Of a stretch of 64,000 bases of DNA, positions 25,472 to 33,814 are shown piece after piece; positions within the stretch are counted from its first letter, which is position 1, and each line of letters begins with the position of its first letter. The stretch is from the NCBI RefSeq assembly GCF_003244315.1, contig NZ_QKWH01000005.1, positions 1 to 64,000 on the forward strand, written 5' to 3'. The translations under genes and the position numbers were made by a program. Below the pieces are notes generated by a model, which had not been told where the DNA came from, made no database searches, and saw only the letters and a program-made list of their open reading frames with translations. The DNA comes from Xylanimonas oleitrophica. Its GTDB lineage: Bacteria > Actinomycetota > Actinomycetes > Actinomycetales > Cellulomonadaceae.

Positions 25472-25927
25472 GTGGACGCCCTGAACCGCAAGATCGTCGG
25501 CCACCTGCTCCAGGACGGCCGGGCCACCTACCAGGAGATCGGCGAGGCCGTCGGGCTCTCCGCCCCTGCCGTGAAGCGCCGCGTCGACCTCATGCGGGCA
25601 CGCGGCGAGATCACCGGCTTCACCGTCAAGGTGGACCCCCACGTGCTCGGCTGGGCCATCGAGGCGTACGTGGAGATCTTCTGCCGCGGCATCGTCTCCC
25701 CCGCCGTGCTGCGACGAGACCTCGGCGCGATCCCGGAGGTGGTCGAGGTCGCCACCGTCACCGGGGACGCCGACGCCATCGTGCGCGTCATGGCGGAGAG
25801 CATGGCCGAGATCGAGCAGACCGTGGAGCGCATCCGCACGAGCGGGCGCATCGAGCGCACGCGCACCGCCGTCGTCATGTCCCGCGTCATCGACCGGCCT
25901 GTGCGCGACGGCGGCAGCGAGGCGTAG
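25472..25927 (+). CDS. Lrp/AsnC-family transcriptional regulator
   Basis: 151 residues. The N-terminal HTH is VDALNRKIVGHLLQ to GLSAPAVKRRVDLM, and the C-terminal RAM (effector-binding) domain contains EVVEVATVTGDADAIVRV. It is divergent from the arginine-type operon and probably controls it, with arginine, ornithine or proline as effector. TACCCT lies 6 nt before GTG 25472, so that GTG rather than 25469 is taken as the leaderless start. Confidence 0.87.
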   Translation: MDALNRKIVGHLLQDGRATYQEIGEAVGLSAPAVKRRVDLMRARGEITGFTVKVDPHVLGWAIEAYVEIFCRGIVSPAVLRRDLGAIPEVVEVATVTGDADAIVRVMAESMAEIEQTVERIRTSGRIERTRTAVVMSRVIDRPVRDGGSEA

Positions 25928-25951
25928 GTGCCGCGGGGGGCGCCACGGGGC

Positions 25952-25977
25952 AGGCGCCGCGGACCGGCGGCGCCTGG
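25952..25977. terminator. Bidirectional terminator between lrp and the stressosome operon
   Basis: 10-bp perfect stem with a 6-nt loop, between convergent genes. Confidence 0.7.
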
Positions 25978-26008
25978 GCTGCCCGCGCCGCCCCGCGCCG
26001 ACCGGGCC

Positions 26009-27646
26009 TCAGGACCCGGTGCCCGCCATGACCGGGCTCTGCACCTCGGCCACCGGGACCGGCGGCCCCACCCACCGTGCCGCGAGCACCGCGACGTCGT
26101 CCTCGTGCCCGTCGTCGAAGTGCCGGAGCACCGCGTCGCACAGCTCCTGCGGGTCCGTCCCCGCCAGCCCGGCCGTCACCGACTCCAGCACGCCCAGGTT
26201 GTGGCGCAGCGAGACACCACGCCGCTCCACCAGACCGTCCGTGACCAGCAGCAGCGTGTCCCCTGGCCTGAGCTGCTCCGTGCGCGAGGTGCGCGGCTCG
26301 TCGGCGTCCATGCCCAGCAGGCGCGTCGTGCCGCGCAGGAACCGCGCGGTGCCGTCCGCACCCACCAGCAGCGGCGGCAGGTGGCCGGCGTTGACCATCT
26401 CGAGCCGCCCCGTGGCGGTGTCCACCACGCACACGCACGCCGTGACGAACTCCGGGTGCGACCGGCGCAGCAGCACGTTGAGCAGCTCCGTGGCCCGAGC
26501 AGGCGGGTGCCCCTCGATCAGGTAGGCGCGCAGCGCGGTGCGCAGCTGGCCCATCACCGTGGCGGCACGCAGCGAGTGCCCCTGGACGTCGCCGATGACC
26601 AGGGCCGTGCGCCCCTCGCCCAGCTCGAAGGCGTCGTAGAAGTCGCCACCCACCGCGAGCATCTCGTCCGCAGCGACATAGCGGGCCGCGATCTCCAGCG
26701 GCCCGCCCGCCGGCAGCGCCCCCGGCAGCATCGCGGACTGCAGCGCCAGGGCCACCCGGTGCTCCTCGGCGAACGAGCGCAGGTTCGACAGCGCCACGCT
26801 CATCGCCTCCGAGAGCCGGTGCACCGCGTCGACGTCCTCCGAGCGCAACGGCTCGCGGTCGTCCACCCCCACGGCCAGGCCTCCCACCACCGCGCCGGAG
26901 GAGTCCGTCAGCACCGTCGTGTACCAACCGCTCGGCTGCCGGTCCATGCGTGCCAGCAGGTCACGCCACGTCGGCGGCACGGCCGAGCCGGCCAGCACCG
27001 ACGGCCCGGCCGGGTCGAGCCCCGTGATGGGGTCACGGCTGCGCGACCGGACCAGCGGCGCGTCCGTCCGCACGCACAGCGCACGCACCACGTCCTCGTG
27101 CTCCACGCCGGCGATCGCGAGCGCCGGGCGCCCCAGGACCTGGGACGCGCCCACGGCCGCGTCGTCCGCCAACCGGTCGTACGAGCGCGCCCGGTGCAGC
27201 GGCACGAGCGCGGCGCTGAGCCGCTCCATGCGCTGCGCCGCGCGGTCGGCGTCGCGGTGCGCCTCGTGCGTGCGGCACAGCACGCCCACGGTGGCCAGGA
27301 ACTCCCCACGGTCCAACGGCTCCACCAGGTAGGCGTCCGCCCCCTGCTCGAGCCCGGCCGTGCGAGAGGCGACGTCGGTGGAGGTGGCCGAGACGTGCAG
27401 CACGGGCAGGTGTGCCGTCTCCTCCGCAGCCTTGATCCGCGCGCACACCTCCGTGCCGGGGATGTCGGGCAGGTTGACGTCCAGCACCACCGCGTCGAGG
27501 TCCGGACCGGACAGCGCCAACGCCTCGCTGCCCGTCCCCGCCTCGACGACGGTGAACCCCGCCCGCCGCAGCCAGCTCGTCATCACGTAGCGGTGCGCCG
27601 GGGTGTCGTCCACCACCAGCACGGTGCCCGTCATCGTCTCCGTCAT
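26009..27646 (-). CDS. Receiver-GAF-SpoIIE (PP2C) phosphatase, RsbU/RsbP-like
   Basis: 545 residues. The receiver at ~8-125 has Asp13/Asp14 and phosphoacceptor Asp56 in VVLDVNLPDIPG. A GAF-like region spans ~150-290. The PP2C domain at ~315-530 has GGDFYDAFELG, VIGDVQGHSLRAA, VNAGHLPPLLV, VTDGLVERRG and EDDVAVLAA, so the metal-binding Asp residues are intact. It should dephosphorylate an anti-anti-sigma factor (RsbV type) when its receiver or GAF is signalled. It is the last gene of the stressosome operon, overlaps the hybrid kinase as ATGA, and is its likely phosphotransfer partner. No rsbV or rsbW lies in the window. Confidence 0.9.
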   Translation of the reverse strand: MTETMTGTVLVVDDTPAHRYVMTSWLRRAGFTVVEAGTGSEALALSGPDLDAVVLDVNLPDIPGTEVCARIKAAEETAHLPVLHVSATSTDVASRTAGLEQGADAYLVEPLDRGEFLATVGVLCRTHEAHRDADRAAQRMERLSAALVPLHRARSYDRLADDAAVGASQVLGRPALAIAGVEHEDVVRALCVRTDAPLVRSRSRDPITGLDPAGPSVLAGSAVPPTWRDLLARMDRQPSGWYTTVLTDSSGAVVGGLAVGVDDREPLRSEDVDAVHRLSEAMSVALSNLRSFAEEHRVALALQSAMLPGALPAGGPLEIAARYVAADEMLAVGGDFYDAFELGEGRTALVIGDVQGHSLRAATVMGQLRTALRAYLIEGHPPARATELLNVLLRRSHPEFVTACVCVVDTATGRLEMVNAGHLPPLLVGADGTARFLRGTTRLLGMDADEPRTSRTEQLRPGDTLLLVTDGLVERRGVSLRHNLGVLESVTAGLAGTDPQELCDAVLRHFDDGHEDDVAVLAARWVGPPVPVAEVQSPVMAGTGS

Positions 27647-29493
27647 GCGCCCTCTGCACCTCCCGGCGCCGTGGCCACCCTCCGCACCGCCGCCAGCAGC
27701 GCCGTGCGGTCCCTGGAGTCCTTGCCCACGAACGGGACGTCACGGGCCTGCGGCGGGAGCTGTGGCGCCGGCCCGCTCGACATCAGCACCACGGGCAGGT
27801 CAGGACGCAGCTCGCGCAGACGCACGACCGCCTCGACCCCGTCACCGTCGGGCATCCGCACGTCCAGGACCACCACGTCCGGGGCCTCACCGGGCTGTGC
27901 ACCGCGCACCGCGTCCACCGCGGCGGCCACCGTCGCGGCCTGCGTCACCCGCGCACCGGCCCCGCGCAGGCTCTCGACCACCAGGGCCCGGTACGCGTCG
28001 TCGTCGTCCACCACCAGGGCACGGCCGGGGAACCGTGCGTCGGCCTCCGCCGCCGCCCCCGCCACTGGACCCATCGCGCCCTCAGCGACACCAGCGCCGG
28101 CTCCAGCGCTGCTGCCGGACGAGGCGGCGATGCCCGCTGCAGTGCCGTCAGGGAGAGCCGGCGGGAGCACCGCCACGAACGTGCTGCCCTCTCCCGGCAC
28201 GCTCGACGCCTCCAGCCGGCCACCGAGCGTCTCCATGAGACGACGGGCGTACGGCAGGCCCAGGCCCGTGCCGCGCACCGTGGGCTGCAGGTGGTTGGGG
28301 ATCTGCGCGAACTCCTCGAACACCTCCTCCAGGTGCTCGGGCGCGATGCCGATGCCGGTGTCCGTGACGGCGAACCACAGCTCGCCGTCCCGCTCCTCCA
28401 CCGTGAGCCGCACGCTGCCCCGCTCGGTGAACTTCACCGCGTTGGTCAGCAGGTTGCGCAGCACCCGTGCCAGCAGGTGCCGGTCGGTGCGCACCACCGC
28501 GCGGGGCGCGTCCGCCACCTCGAGCACGACGCCGTCGCGCACCAGCGGCGCCGTGGTGCCGTGCAGCTCGGCCAGCAGCGCGGGCAGGTCGACGTCGGAC
28601 AGCGTGACCTCCTGGCGGCCCGACTCGGCGCGGGCCAGGTCCAGGAGCTCGTTGACCAGCCCCAGCAGCGCCGTCGCGCTGTCCTGCAGGAAGCTCACCT
28701 GGCGGCGCTGCTCGGCGTCCAGCGGGGAGTCGTCCAGCAGCGACACCAGGCCGATGATCGAGTTCACCGGGGTGCGCAGCTCGTGGCTCACGTGCCGCAG
28801 GAACCGGGTCTTGGCCTCGTTGGCCGCCGCGAGCTGGCGGCCACGCTCGTCCAGCTCGGCGTACAGCGCCACCACGCCGGAGTTCGTCTCCTCCAGCTCG
28901 TCGGAGAGCTGGCGGTACATGGCCATGACGCCCCGGTTCGTCTCCTCCAGCTCGGCGTTCGTCGCCTCCAGCTGCCGGGCCGTGCTGCTGAGCTCCTCGA
29001 GCATGTCGATCAGCTCGGCGTTGTGCGCGCGCATCTGCGACAGCGCGTCGGTGTCCGGGTGGCTGTCCAGGGCCGCCCGGAGCGACTCCAGCCGGTCGGT
29101 GCTCGGCTGCGCCGGCAGCGGCTTGACCAGCGTCACCTCCGTGGGCGGGCCCGAGCTGACCACGACGTCGTCCACCAGACGACGCGCGGCCGGAACCCCG
29201 CCGTCCTCCGCCTGGCCCGAGACGGGCATCGTCATCGTGGTGGTCAGCGTGACCGCCAGCACGCTCTCCCCCGTCTCCTGCCGCACCGTGACCGTAGCGA
29301 CACCGCCCCCGGCGGCGGCCGCGCTGCGCCCGACCTCCGAGAGCGCCGTCGCGAACCGCACCTGGTCCTGCAGGTCCAGCCCCAGCCCCTCCGCGACCGA
29401 GCGCCCGGTGCGCCGCAGCTCCAGCACGTCCGCGTCGCTGCGCACCGGGAACCGCAGCAGCTCCTTGCCGGGCAGCCCACCGCCCGGCGTCAC
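27643..29493 (-). CDS. Hybrid sensor histidine kinase-receiver with N-terminal RsbT-like domain
   Basis: 616 residues. The N-terminal ~125 residues resemble an RsbT/RsbW-type HATPase fold, but the N-box is degenerate (ALSEVGRSAAAAGGG lacks the expected Asn). A long coiled coil (~155-228, ATNAELEETNRGV, DELEETNSGVVALY) leads to HisKA with His237 in RHVSHELRTP. HATPase motifs are LRNLLTNAVKF, DTGIGI and GTGLGL. After an Ala/Gly linker a receiver (~490-610) has DDDDAY and the Asp of VVVLDVRMP. No membrane segment: a cytosolic kinase, plausibly signalled by the stressosome through its RsbT-like end. GTG start overlaps the upstream gene as GTGA. Confidence 0.88.
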   Translation of the reverse strand: MTPGGGLPGKELLRFPVRSDADVLELRRTGRSVAEGLGLDLQDQVRFATALSEVGRSAAAAGGGVATVTVRQETGESVLAVTLTTTMTMPVSGQAEDGGVPAARRLVDDVVVSSGPPTEVTLVKPLPAQPSTDRLESLRAALDSHPDTDALSQMRAHNAELIDMLEELSSTARQLEATNAELEETNRGVMAMYRQLSDELEETNSGVVALYAELDERGRQLAAANEAKTRFLRHVSHELRTPVNSIIGLVSLLDDSPLDAEQRRQVSFLQDSATALLGLVNELLDLARAESGRQEVTLSDVDLPALLAELHGTTAPLVRDGVVLEVADAPRAVVRTDRHLLARVLRNLLTNAVKFTERGSVRLTVEERDGELWFAVTDTGIGIAPEHLEEVFEEFAQIPNHLQPTVRGTGLGLPYARRLMETLGGRLEASSVPGEGSTFVAVLPPALPDGTAAGIAASSGSSAGAGAGVAEGAMGPVAGAAAEADARFPGRALVVDDDDAYRALVVESLRGAGARVTQAATVAAAVDAVRGAQPGEAPDVVVLDVRMPDGDGVEAVVRLRELRPDLPVVLMSSGPAPQLPPQARDVPFVGKDSRDRTALLAAVRRVATAPGGAEGA

Positions 29494-30518
29494 GCCGCGC
29501 TCCTGTCACCGAGCGGCACCACCAGCACGCTCGCGTCGTCGCGCCGCACGCCGAAGTCACGCAGCAGCACCCCGGCCACCACCAGCGGTGTGCGGGCGGT
29601 GAGACCGGCGTACCGGCCCAGGTCCATCCGCTCCGTCAGGCCGTCGCTGTGCAGCACCAGCACGCCCGGCGCCTCCACCGGGTACGTCGTCTCCCGCACC
29701 TGCGCGCTGCCCGACCCCGCGATCCCGGGGTGGGTCACCATGCTGCGCCGCCGGCCCTGCCCGAGCTGGAACGCCGCCACGTTGCCGAGGGCCGCGAACC
29801 GCACCGTCGACCCCACGACCTGGGCCACCGACACGGCCGCACCGCGGGTGCCGGCGATCTCCCGGTGCACCGCGCGCAGGTGCTCGGCAGGGCCGCGCGC
29901 CGGGCCCAGCAGGAACACGCGCACCGCTTCGCCCGAGGCCGCCGCGGCCAGCGGCCCGTGCCCCAGACCGTCAGCCAGCAGCGCCGTGACCACGCCGTCG
30001 TCGGACCGCACGGCGCAGGCGTCCCCGCAGACCGACTGTCCCGTCATCGTGCGGGTGACGCTGGTGGCGCTCGCTGCCCACGGCACCGGGTCGCGATCGG
30101 GTCCGAACGTGGCCCCCACCACGGTTCCCTGCCCCGGCGCCGACCACACGTCCCACGCGGACGCCAGGCGGGGCAGCGTACCGAGCCCGATCCCCAGCGT
30201 CCCGGCGCTGGAGGCGCCGTCGCGCATGGCCGCGGTGACGTCCCGCATGCCCGGGCCGGAGTCCACGGCGAGCACCTCGACCGCGGCGTCCTGGTCCGTG
30301 CGCCGCGCCCGCAGCAGCACCGAGCCCGAGCCCGCGTGCCGCAGCTGGTTCGTGGCGAGCTCGCTGACCACGAGGGCCACCTCCGCACGGCGCGCCTCGG
30401 CGAAGCCCAGACGCACCGCGAGCGCCGTGGCGGCCCGCCGCGCGGCGCCCACCGCGCTCTCGTGGTCCACGGCCACCCACTCCACGTCCTCGGTGGACGC
30501 CACCTCGGCCGGCGTCAT
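29490..30518 (-). CDS. RsbT-like ATPase fused to RsbX-type PP2C phosphatase
   Basis: 342 residues. The N-terminal ATPase (~15-140) has the N-box ELATNQLRHAG, DSGPGMRD and GTLGIGLGTLPR, so ATP binding looks intact. The C-terminal PP2C (~150-340) has CGDACAV, LLADGLGHGPLA, HSDGLTERM and RRDDASVLV. RsbX resets the stressosome by dephosphorylating RsbR and RsbS. The added ATPase half suggests a second kinase or anchoring function. Start ATG 30518 overlaps the rsbT stop by 4 bp; a GTG at 30527 is less likely. Confidence 0.86.
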   Translation of the reverse strand: MTPAEVASTEDVEWVAVDHESAVGAARRAATALAVRLGFAEARRAEVALVVSELATNQLRHAGSGSVLLRARRTDQDAAVEVLAVDSGPGMRDVTAAMRDGASSAGTLGIGLGTLPRLASAWDVWSAPGQGTVVGATFGPDRDPVPWAASATSVTRTMTGQSVCGDACAVRSDDGVVTALLADGLGHGPLAAAASGEAVRVFLLGPARGPAEHLRAVHREIAGTRGAAVSVAQVVGSTVRFAALGNVAAFQLGQGRRRSMVTHPGIAGSGSAQVRETTYPVEAPGVLVLHSDGLTERMDLGRYAGLTARTPLVVAGVLLRDFGVRRDDASVLVVPLGDRSAA

Positions 30519-30946
30519 CGCGACCACGACACGATCTCCACGCGCGTGCCCGCGCCCGGGGCCGAGTCGATGACGAACCGCTCCACCAGCCGGCGGGAGC
30601 CGGACAAGCCGAGCCCCAGGCCCGTGCCGCTGGTCCAGCCGTCCGTCATCGCCAGGTCGATGTCCGCGATCCCGGGACCGTCGTCGACGAACACGGCACG
30701 CACCCCGGTGCGGCGTCCCTCCGACACGACCTGCGCCTCGACGTGGCCCCCGCCACCGTGGACCAGGGTGTTGCGGGCCAGCTCGCTCGCGGCGGTGACG
30801 AACTTCGTCTGGTCCACGAGGGACAGGCGGGCCTGCTGCGTGAGCCCGCGCACGGCCTGGCGGACCTTGACCACGTCGGCGTCGGTGTCCACCGGCATCG
30901 TCAGCACGCCGTCGGCCGTGCCCGGGCGCACGCCGAGGTCACTCAC
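30515..30946 (-). CDS. rsbT: Stressosome switch kinase RsbT
   Basis: 143 residues, a GHKL serine/threonine kinase. N-box TAASELARNTLVHGGGG, G1 box VDDGPGI (about 87-93), G2 box GTGLGLGLSGSRRL (about 107-120). RsbT phosphorylates RsbS and RsbR in the stressosome and, once released, activates a downstream RsbU-type phosphatase. The GTG start overlaps rsbS by 8 bp. Confidence 0.92.
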   Translation of the reverse strand: MSDLGVRPGTADGVLTMPVDTDADVVKVRQAVRGLTQQARLSLVDQTKFVTAASELARNTLVHGGGGHVEAQVVSEGRRTGVRAVFVDDGPGIADIDLAMTDGWTSGTGLGLGLSGSRRLVERFVIDSAPGAGTRVEIVSWSR

Positions 30947-31343
30947 CGGCTCGTTGGGCCGCGGCGAGGAGCACTTCCTCCGGCGACTGCTCGACGGGTG
31001 CGAGGACCCGCAGCCCGCGCTCGACGTCCAGGGCGGTGCGCACACCACCCAGAGACAGACCGAGCTCGACCATGGTGATGGCGACCGCCGGGCGCATCCC
31101 CACCACCACCGTGGCGGCGTCCAGGACGCGCGAGATGCCGGCGATCGAGGCGAGCATGCGGCCGATGAAGCTGTCCACGATCTCCAGGCCGGAGATGTCG
31201 ATCAGCACCCCGCGGGCGCCCGTCCGGGTGATCTGCTCCGCCAGGTCCTCCTGCAGGCGCAGCGCCGTGTCGTCCTGCAGGTCCGTCTGGATGGAGACGA
31301 GGAGCGTGGAGCCGATCTTGAGGATCGGGACGACGTCGGTCAT
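30939..31343 (-). CDS. rsbS: Stressosome scaffold protein RsbS (STAS)
   Basis: 134 residues, a single STAS domain. The phospho-site lies in DISGLEIVDSFIGRML, with Ser58 equivalent to Ser59 of B. subtilis RsbS; VGMRPAVAITMVELG completes the signature. RsbS forms the 1.8-MDa shell with RsbR and sequesters RsbT. It overlaps rsbR by 4 bp and rsbT by 8 bp, which would keep the stoichiometry tight. Confidence 0.93.
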   Translation of the reverse strand: MTDVVPILKIGSTLLVSIQTDLQDDTALRLQEDLAEQITRTGARGVLIDISGLEIVDSFIGRMLASIAGISRVLDAATVVVGMRPAVAITMVELGLSLGGVRTALDVERGLRVLAPVEQSPEEVLLAAAQRAGE

Positions 31344-32188
31344 GCGCCGGTCCCCACCGCCGTCGAGCCACCCTGTCCGGCCGCGCGCCGGTCCACGCGC
31401 AGCGCGTCGACGAGCGCGTCCGCCAGAGAGGCACGCGTGCGGATGTCCCCGAACTCGATGCCGAGCGCGACGATCGTCTGCGCGATCTGGGGCCGGATGC
31501 CGCTGATGGTGCACTCGGCGCCCATGAGGCGGGCGGCCACGACCGTCTTGAGGAGGTGCTGGGCCACCTGGGTGTCGACCGCCGGCACGCCGGCGATGTC
31601 GATGATCGCGTGCTCGCTGCCCGTCTCCACCAGGGTGCTGAGGAGCTTCTCCATCACCACCTGGGTGCGGGCCGAGTCGAGCGTGCCCACCAGCGGCACG
31701 GCCACGATGCCATCCCACAGCTTGACCACCGGGGTGGAGAGCTCGAGGAGCTGCTCGCTCTGCTCCGCGATGATGCCCTCACGCGTGGCGGCGAACGTCT
31801 CGAACGTGAACAGTCCCAGGTCGTCCACCAGGCGCAGCAAGGGGGCGAGCTGGGCGGCCGAGGCGCTCGTGACCTGGTACAGGCCCTCCTTGAGGGCGAA
31901 GATCGCCACCGCCGTCTCGCGCGGCGTGAAACCGAGGCGGGCGCGCGCGGTCGACAGGTCGGCGAGGATGCCGCGCAGCGAGTCGAACGCGCCGGAGTAC
32001 AGGTCGGTGGCACCCGACCTCAGACCGGCCACCAGGGCGTCGTAGAGCTCGTCCTGCTCACGCTCCAGCTCGCCTCGCGAGGTGCGCCCGCGCAGCTCGG
32101 CGGACGCAGCCTCCAGCCAGACGGACCTGACCACCTCCCTCTGGTCCTCCAGCAGCTGTGCGAGGTGCTCGGGGGCGAGGACGGACAT
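31340..32188 (-). CDS. rsbR: Stressosome sensor-scaffold RsbR
   Basis: 282 residues. An N-terminal helical sensor domain (~1-150) of non-haem globin-like pattern joins a STAS domain. Both regulatory threonines are present: Thr206 in AGVPAVDTQVAQHL and Thr238 in ISGIRPQIAQTIVALG, the equivalents of Thr171 and Thr205 in B. subtilis RsbRA. It is the only RsbR paralogue here and the first gene of the operon. AAGGAG lies 4 nt before the ATG. The 283-bp gap upstream shows TACAGT (minus, 32249-32254) as a possible -10, without a convincing -35. Confidence 0.92.
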   Translation of the reverse strand: MSVLAPEHLAQLLEDQREVVRSVWLEAASAELRGRTSRGELEREQDELYDALVAGLRSGATDLYSGAFDSLRGILADLSTARARLGFTPRETAVAIFALKEGLYQVTSASAAQLAPLLRLVDDLGLFTFETFAATREGIIAEQSEQLLELSTPVVKLWDGIVAVPLVGTLDSARTQVVMEKLLSTLVETGSEHAIIDIAGVPAVDTQVAQHLLKTVVAARLMGAECTISGIRPQIAQTIVALGIEFGDIRTRASLADALVDALRVDRRAAGQGGSTAVGTGA

Positions 32189-32471
32189 GAGTCTCCTTCA
32201 CTGGTGCGGGCGCGCGGCGGCGCCGCTCGGCGAGGCAGCGGTCGTTTCACTGTAGTGGGTGAGCCCGGGCGGAGGATCCGCGGTTTTCCAGGCCGTCCAC
32301 AGCCTAAGAGGGTGAAGTCCGGCCCGCCGTGCGAGTGACACCGAAGAGGTGTATCGGACGCTCGTCCAAGACCGTGACGACCCCGGGTCGTCGCCGCTGG
32401 TGGCACCGGCACCGCGTGCTGGTGACCGCCCGCCTGCCTAGCGTCAGAGGACACCGACGCGAGGAGGAGCC

Positions 32472-33263
32472 ATGGCAGGGACGAACCGGGTCGCCGTCGT
32501 CACAGGGGCGTCCAGCGGGATCGGGCTGGAGATCGCGCGCGAGCTGATCGACAAGGGGTTCGACGTCATCGTCACCGCGGAGGACGCGGGGCTCACGGCA
32601 GCGGCCCAGGAGCTGGCGCTGACCGGAAGCAGGGTGGATGCCGTCCAGGCGGACCTCACCACCCGTGAGGGGCTGGACTCGCTCGTGGAGGCGGTGCACG
32701 CCGTCGGGCGCCCGGTGGACGCGCTCGTGCTCAACGCGGGCGTCGCGAACGCGGGGCCGTTCGTCGAGACCCCGCTCGAGGGTGACCTGGAGGTGGTGGC
32801 GCTCAACGTGACCGCGGTGGTGTACCTGGCCAAGAAGCTGGTGCCGCCGATGGTGGAGCGCGGCGAGGGCGCGGTGCTCGTCACGTCTTCGGTGGCCGGG
32901 ACGATGCCGGGGCCCTGGTACGCGACGTACGCGGCGTCGAAGGCGTTCGAGCTGTCGTTCGCGGAGGCGGTGCGGCACGAGCTCAAGGACACGGGGGTCA
33001 CAGTGACGGCCCTGGTGCCCGGCCCCACGGACACGGAGTTCTTCGAGGACAACGACATGGAGGACCTGCCGGTGGGTCAGGGCCCCAAGGACGACCCGGT
33101 CAAGGTGGCGAAGGAGGCCGTGAAGGGTCTGCTGAAGGGGGACGACAAGGTGGTGGTGCGGTCGTTCAAGGCGAAGATGCAGGCCGCCACGGGCGCGGTG
33201 CTCCCCCCGAAGGCGCAGGCAGCCGTGCACGCCTCGACCACGAAGCCGCCGGAGAAGGACTGA
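32472..33263 (+). CDS. SDR-family oxidoreductase
   Basis: 263 residues of the classical short-chain dehydrogenase fold. The cofactor motif is TGASSGIG, NAGVANAG follows, and the catalytic residues are Ser in VTSSVAG and Tyr-x3-Lys in YAASKAF. A Lys-rich C-terminal tail (~205-263) is longer than usual. GAGGAGG precedes the ATG and TAGCGT (32439-32444) may be the -10. It diverges from the stressosome operon, so co-regulation by stress is possible but unproven. Substrate unknown. Confidence 0.88.
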   Translation: MAGTNRVAVVTGASSGIGLEIARELIDKGFDVIVTAEDAGLTAAAQELALTGSRVDAVQADLTTREGLDSLVEAVHAVGRPVDALVLNAGVANAGPFVETPLEGDLEVVALNVTAVVYLAKKLVPPMVERGEGAVLVTSSVAGTMPGPWYATYAASKAFELSFAEAVRHELKDTGVTVTALVPGPTDTEFFEDNDMEDLPVGQGPKDDPVKVAKEAVKGLLKGDDKVVVRSFKAKMQAATGAVLPPKAQAAVHASTTKPPEKD

Positions 33264-33316
33264 CCGCGCTCCGCGAGCGCCCGCCCCGGCGCCCGCCCCC
33301 GGCGAGCGCCCGACCG

Positions 33317-33348
33317 GAGCCCCCGCTGCCGCCAGGCCGTGGGGGCTC
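33317..33348. terminator. Terminator downstream of the SDR gene
   Basis: 8-bp perfect arms (GAGCCCCC/GGGGGCTC) around a 16-nt loop, before a T-containing stretch. Confidence 0.55.
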
Positions 33349-33386
33349 TCGCACGTCCAGGGAAGCGAGGTGACTTGCCTTCCTTG

Positions 33387-33407
33387 CTAGTTGGTGTGAC
33401 CATCTAG
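33387..33407 (+). promoter_or_regulatory. Palindromic operator directly upstream of the second PadR gene
   Basis: CTAG-TT-GGT-GTG-ACC-AT-CTAG, a 21-bp interrupted palindrome that ends 2 nt before the GTG start. The position suits autorepression by the PadR protein. Confidence 0.55.
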
Positions 33408-33409
33408 TC

Positions 33410-33814
33410 GTGGACGAGATACAGCCGTGGCCCAGCGACTGGCTGCGCGGGGTGCTCGAGGTGTGCGTGCTGCGCGTGCTCGCCGACGGCCCCACCTACG
33501 GGTACGCCATCACCGCCGCGCTGGCCGAGGGCGGTCTGGGCACCACCAAGGGCGGCACCCTCTACCCGCTGCTCAAGCGGTTCGAGGCCGCCGGGTGGGT
33601 CAGCACCGAGTGGCGCCCCGGAGACGGCGGCCCCGGCCGCAAGTACTACGACCTCACGGACGCCGGCCGGGCCGTGCTCCACGAGCGCTCGGCGCAGTGG
33701 CTCGCGTTCTCCCGGGCCACCAGCCGGTTCGTGGCCCACGCCGCCCCCGGCGGGACACGGCAGCACAGCACCGAGGACAGCACCGAGCACGGCACCACGG
33801 AGGCACGACGATGA
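33410..33814 (+). CDS. PadR-family transcriptional regulator
   Basis: 134 residues. The winged helix (LRGVLEVCVLRVLADGPTYG, KGGTLYPLLKRFEAAGWV, GGPGRKYYDLTDAGRA) fills the first ~100 residues; a Ser/Thr/Glu/His-rich tail follows. It overlaps the next gene as ATGA. Such PadR/HAAS-protein pairs are a recurrent actinobacterial and firmicute module in which the membrane partner is repressed by PadR. Confidence 0.87.
   Translation: MDEIQPWPSDWLRGVLEVCVLRVLADGPTYGYAITAALAEGGLGTTKGGTLYPLLKRFEAAGWVSTEWRPGDGGPGRKYYDLTDAGRAVLHERSAQWLAFSRATSRFVAHAAPGGTRQHSTEDSTEHGTTEARR

Noticed and set aside
25928-29602. A 1224-codon open frame on the plus strand, the longest in the window
   Set aside because: It is antisense to the phosphatase and kinase genes and rich in Arg, Pro, His and Ser with no domain. 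It is a by-product of very high GC at third positions of the real genes.
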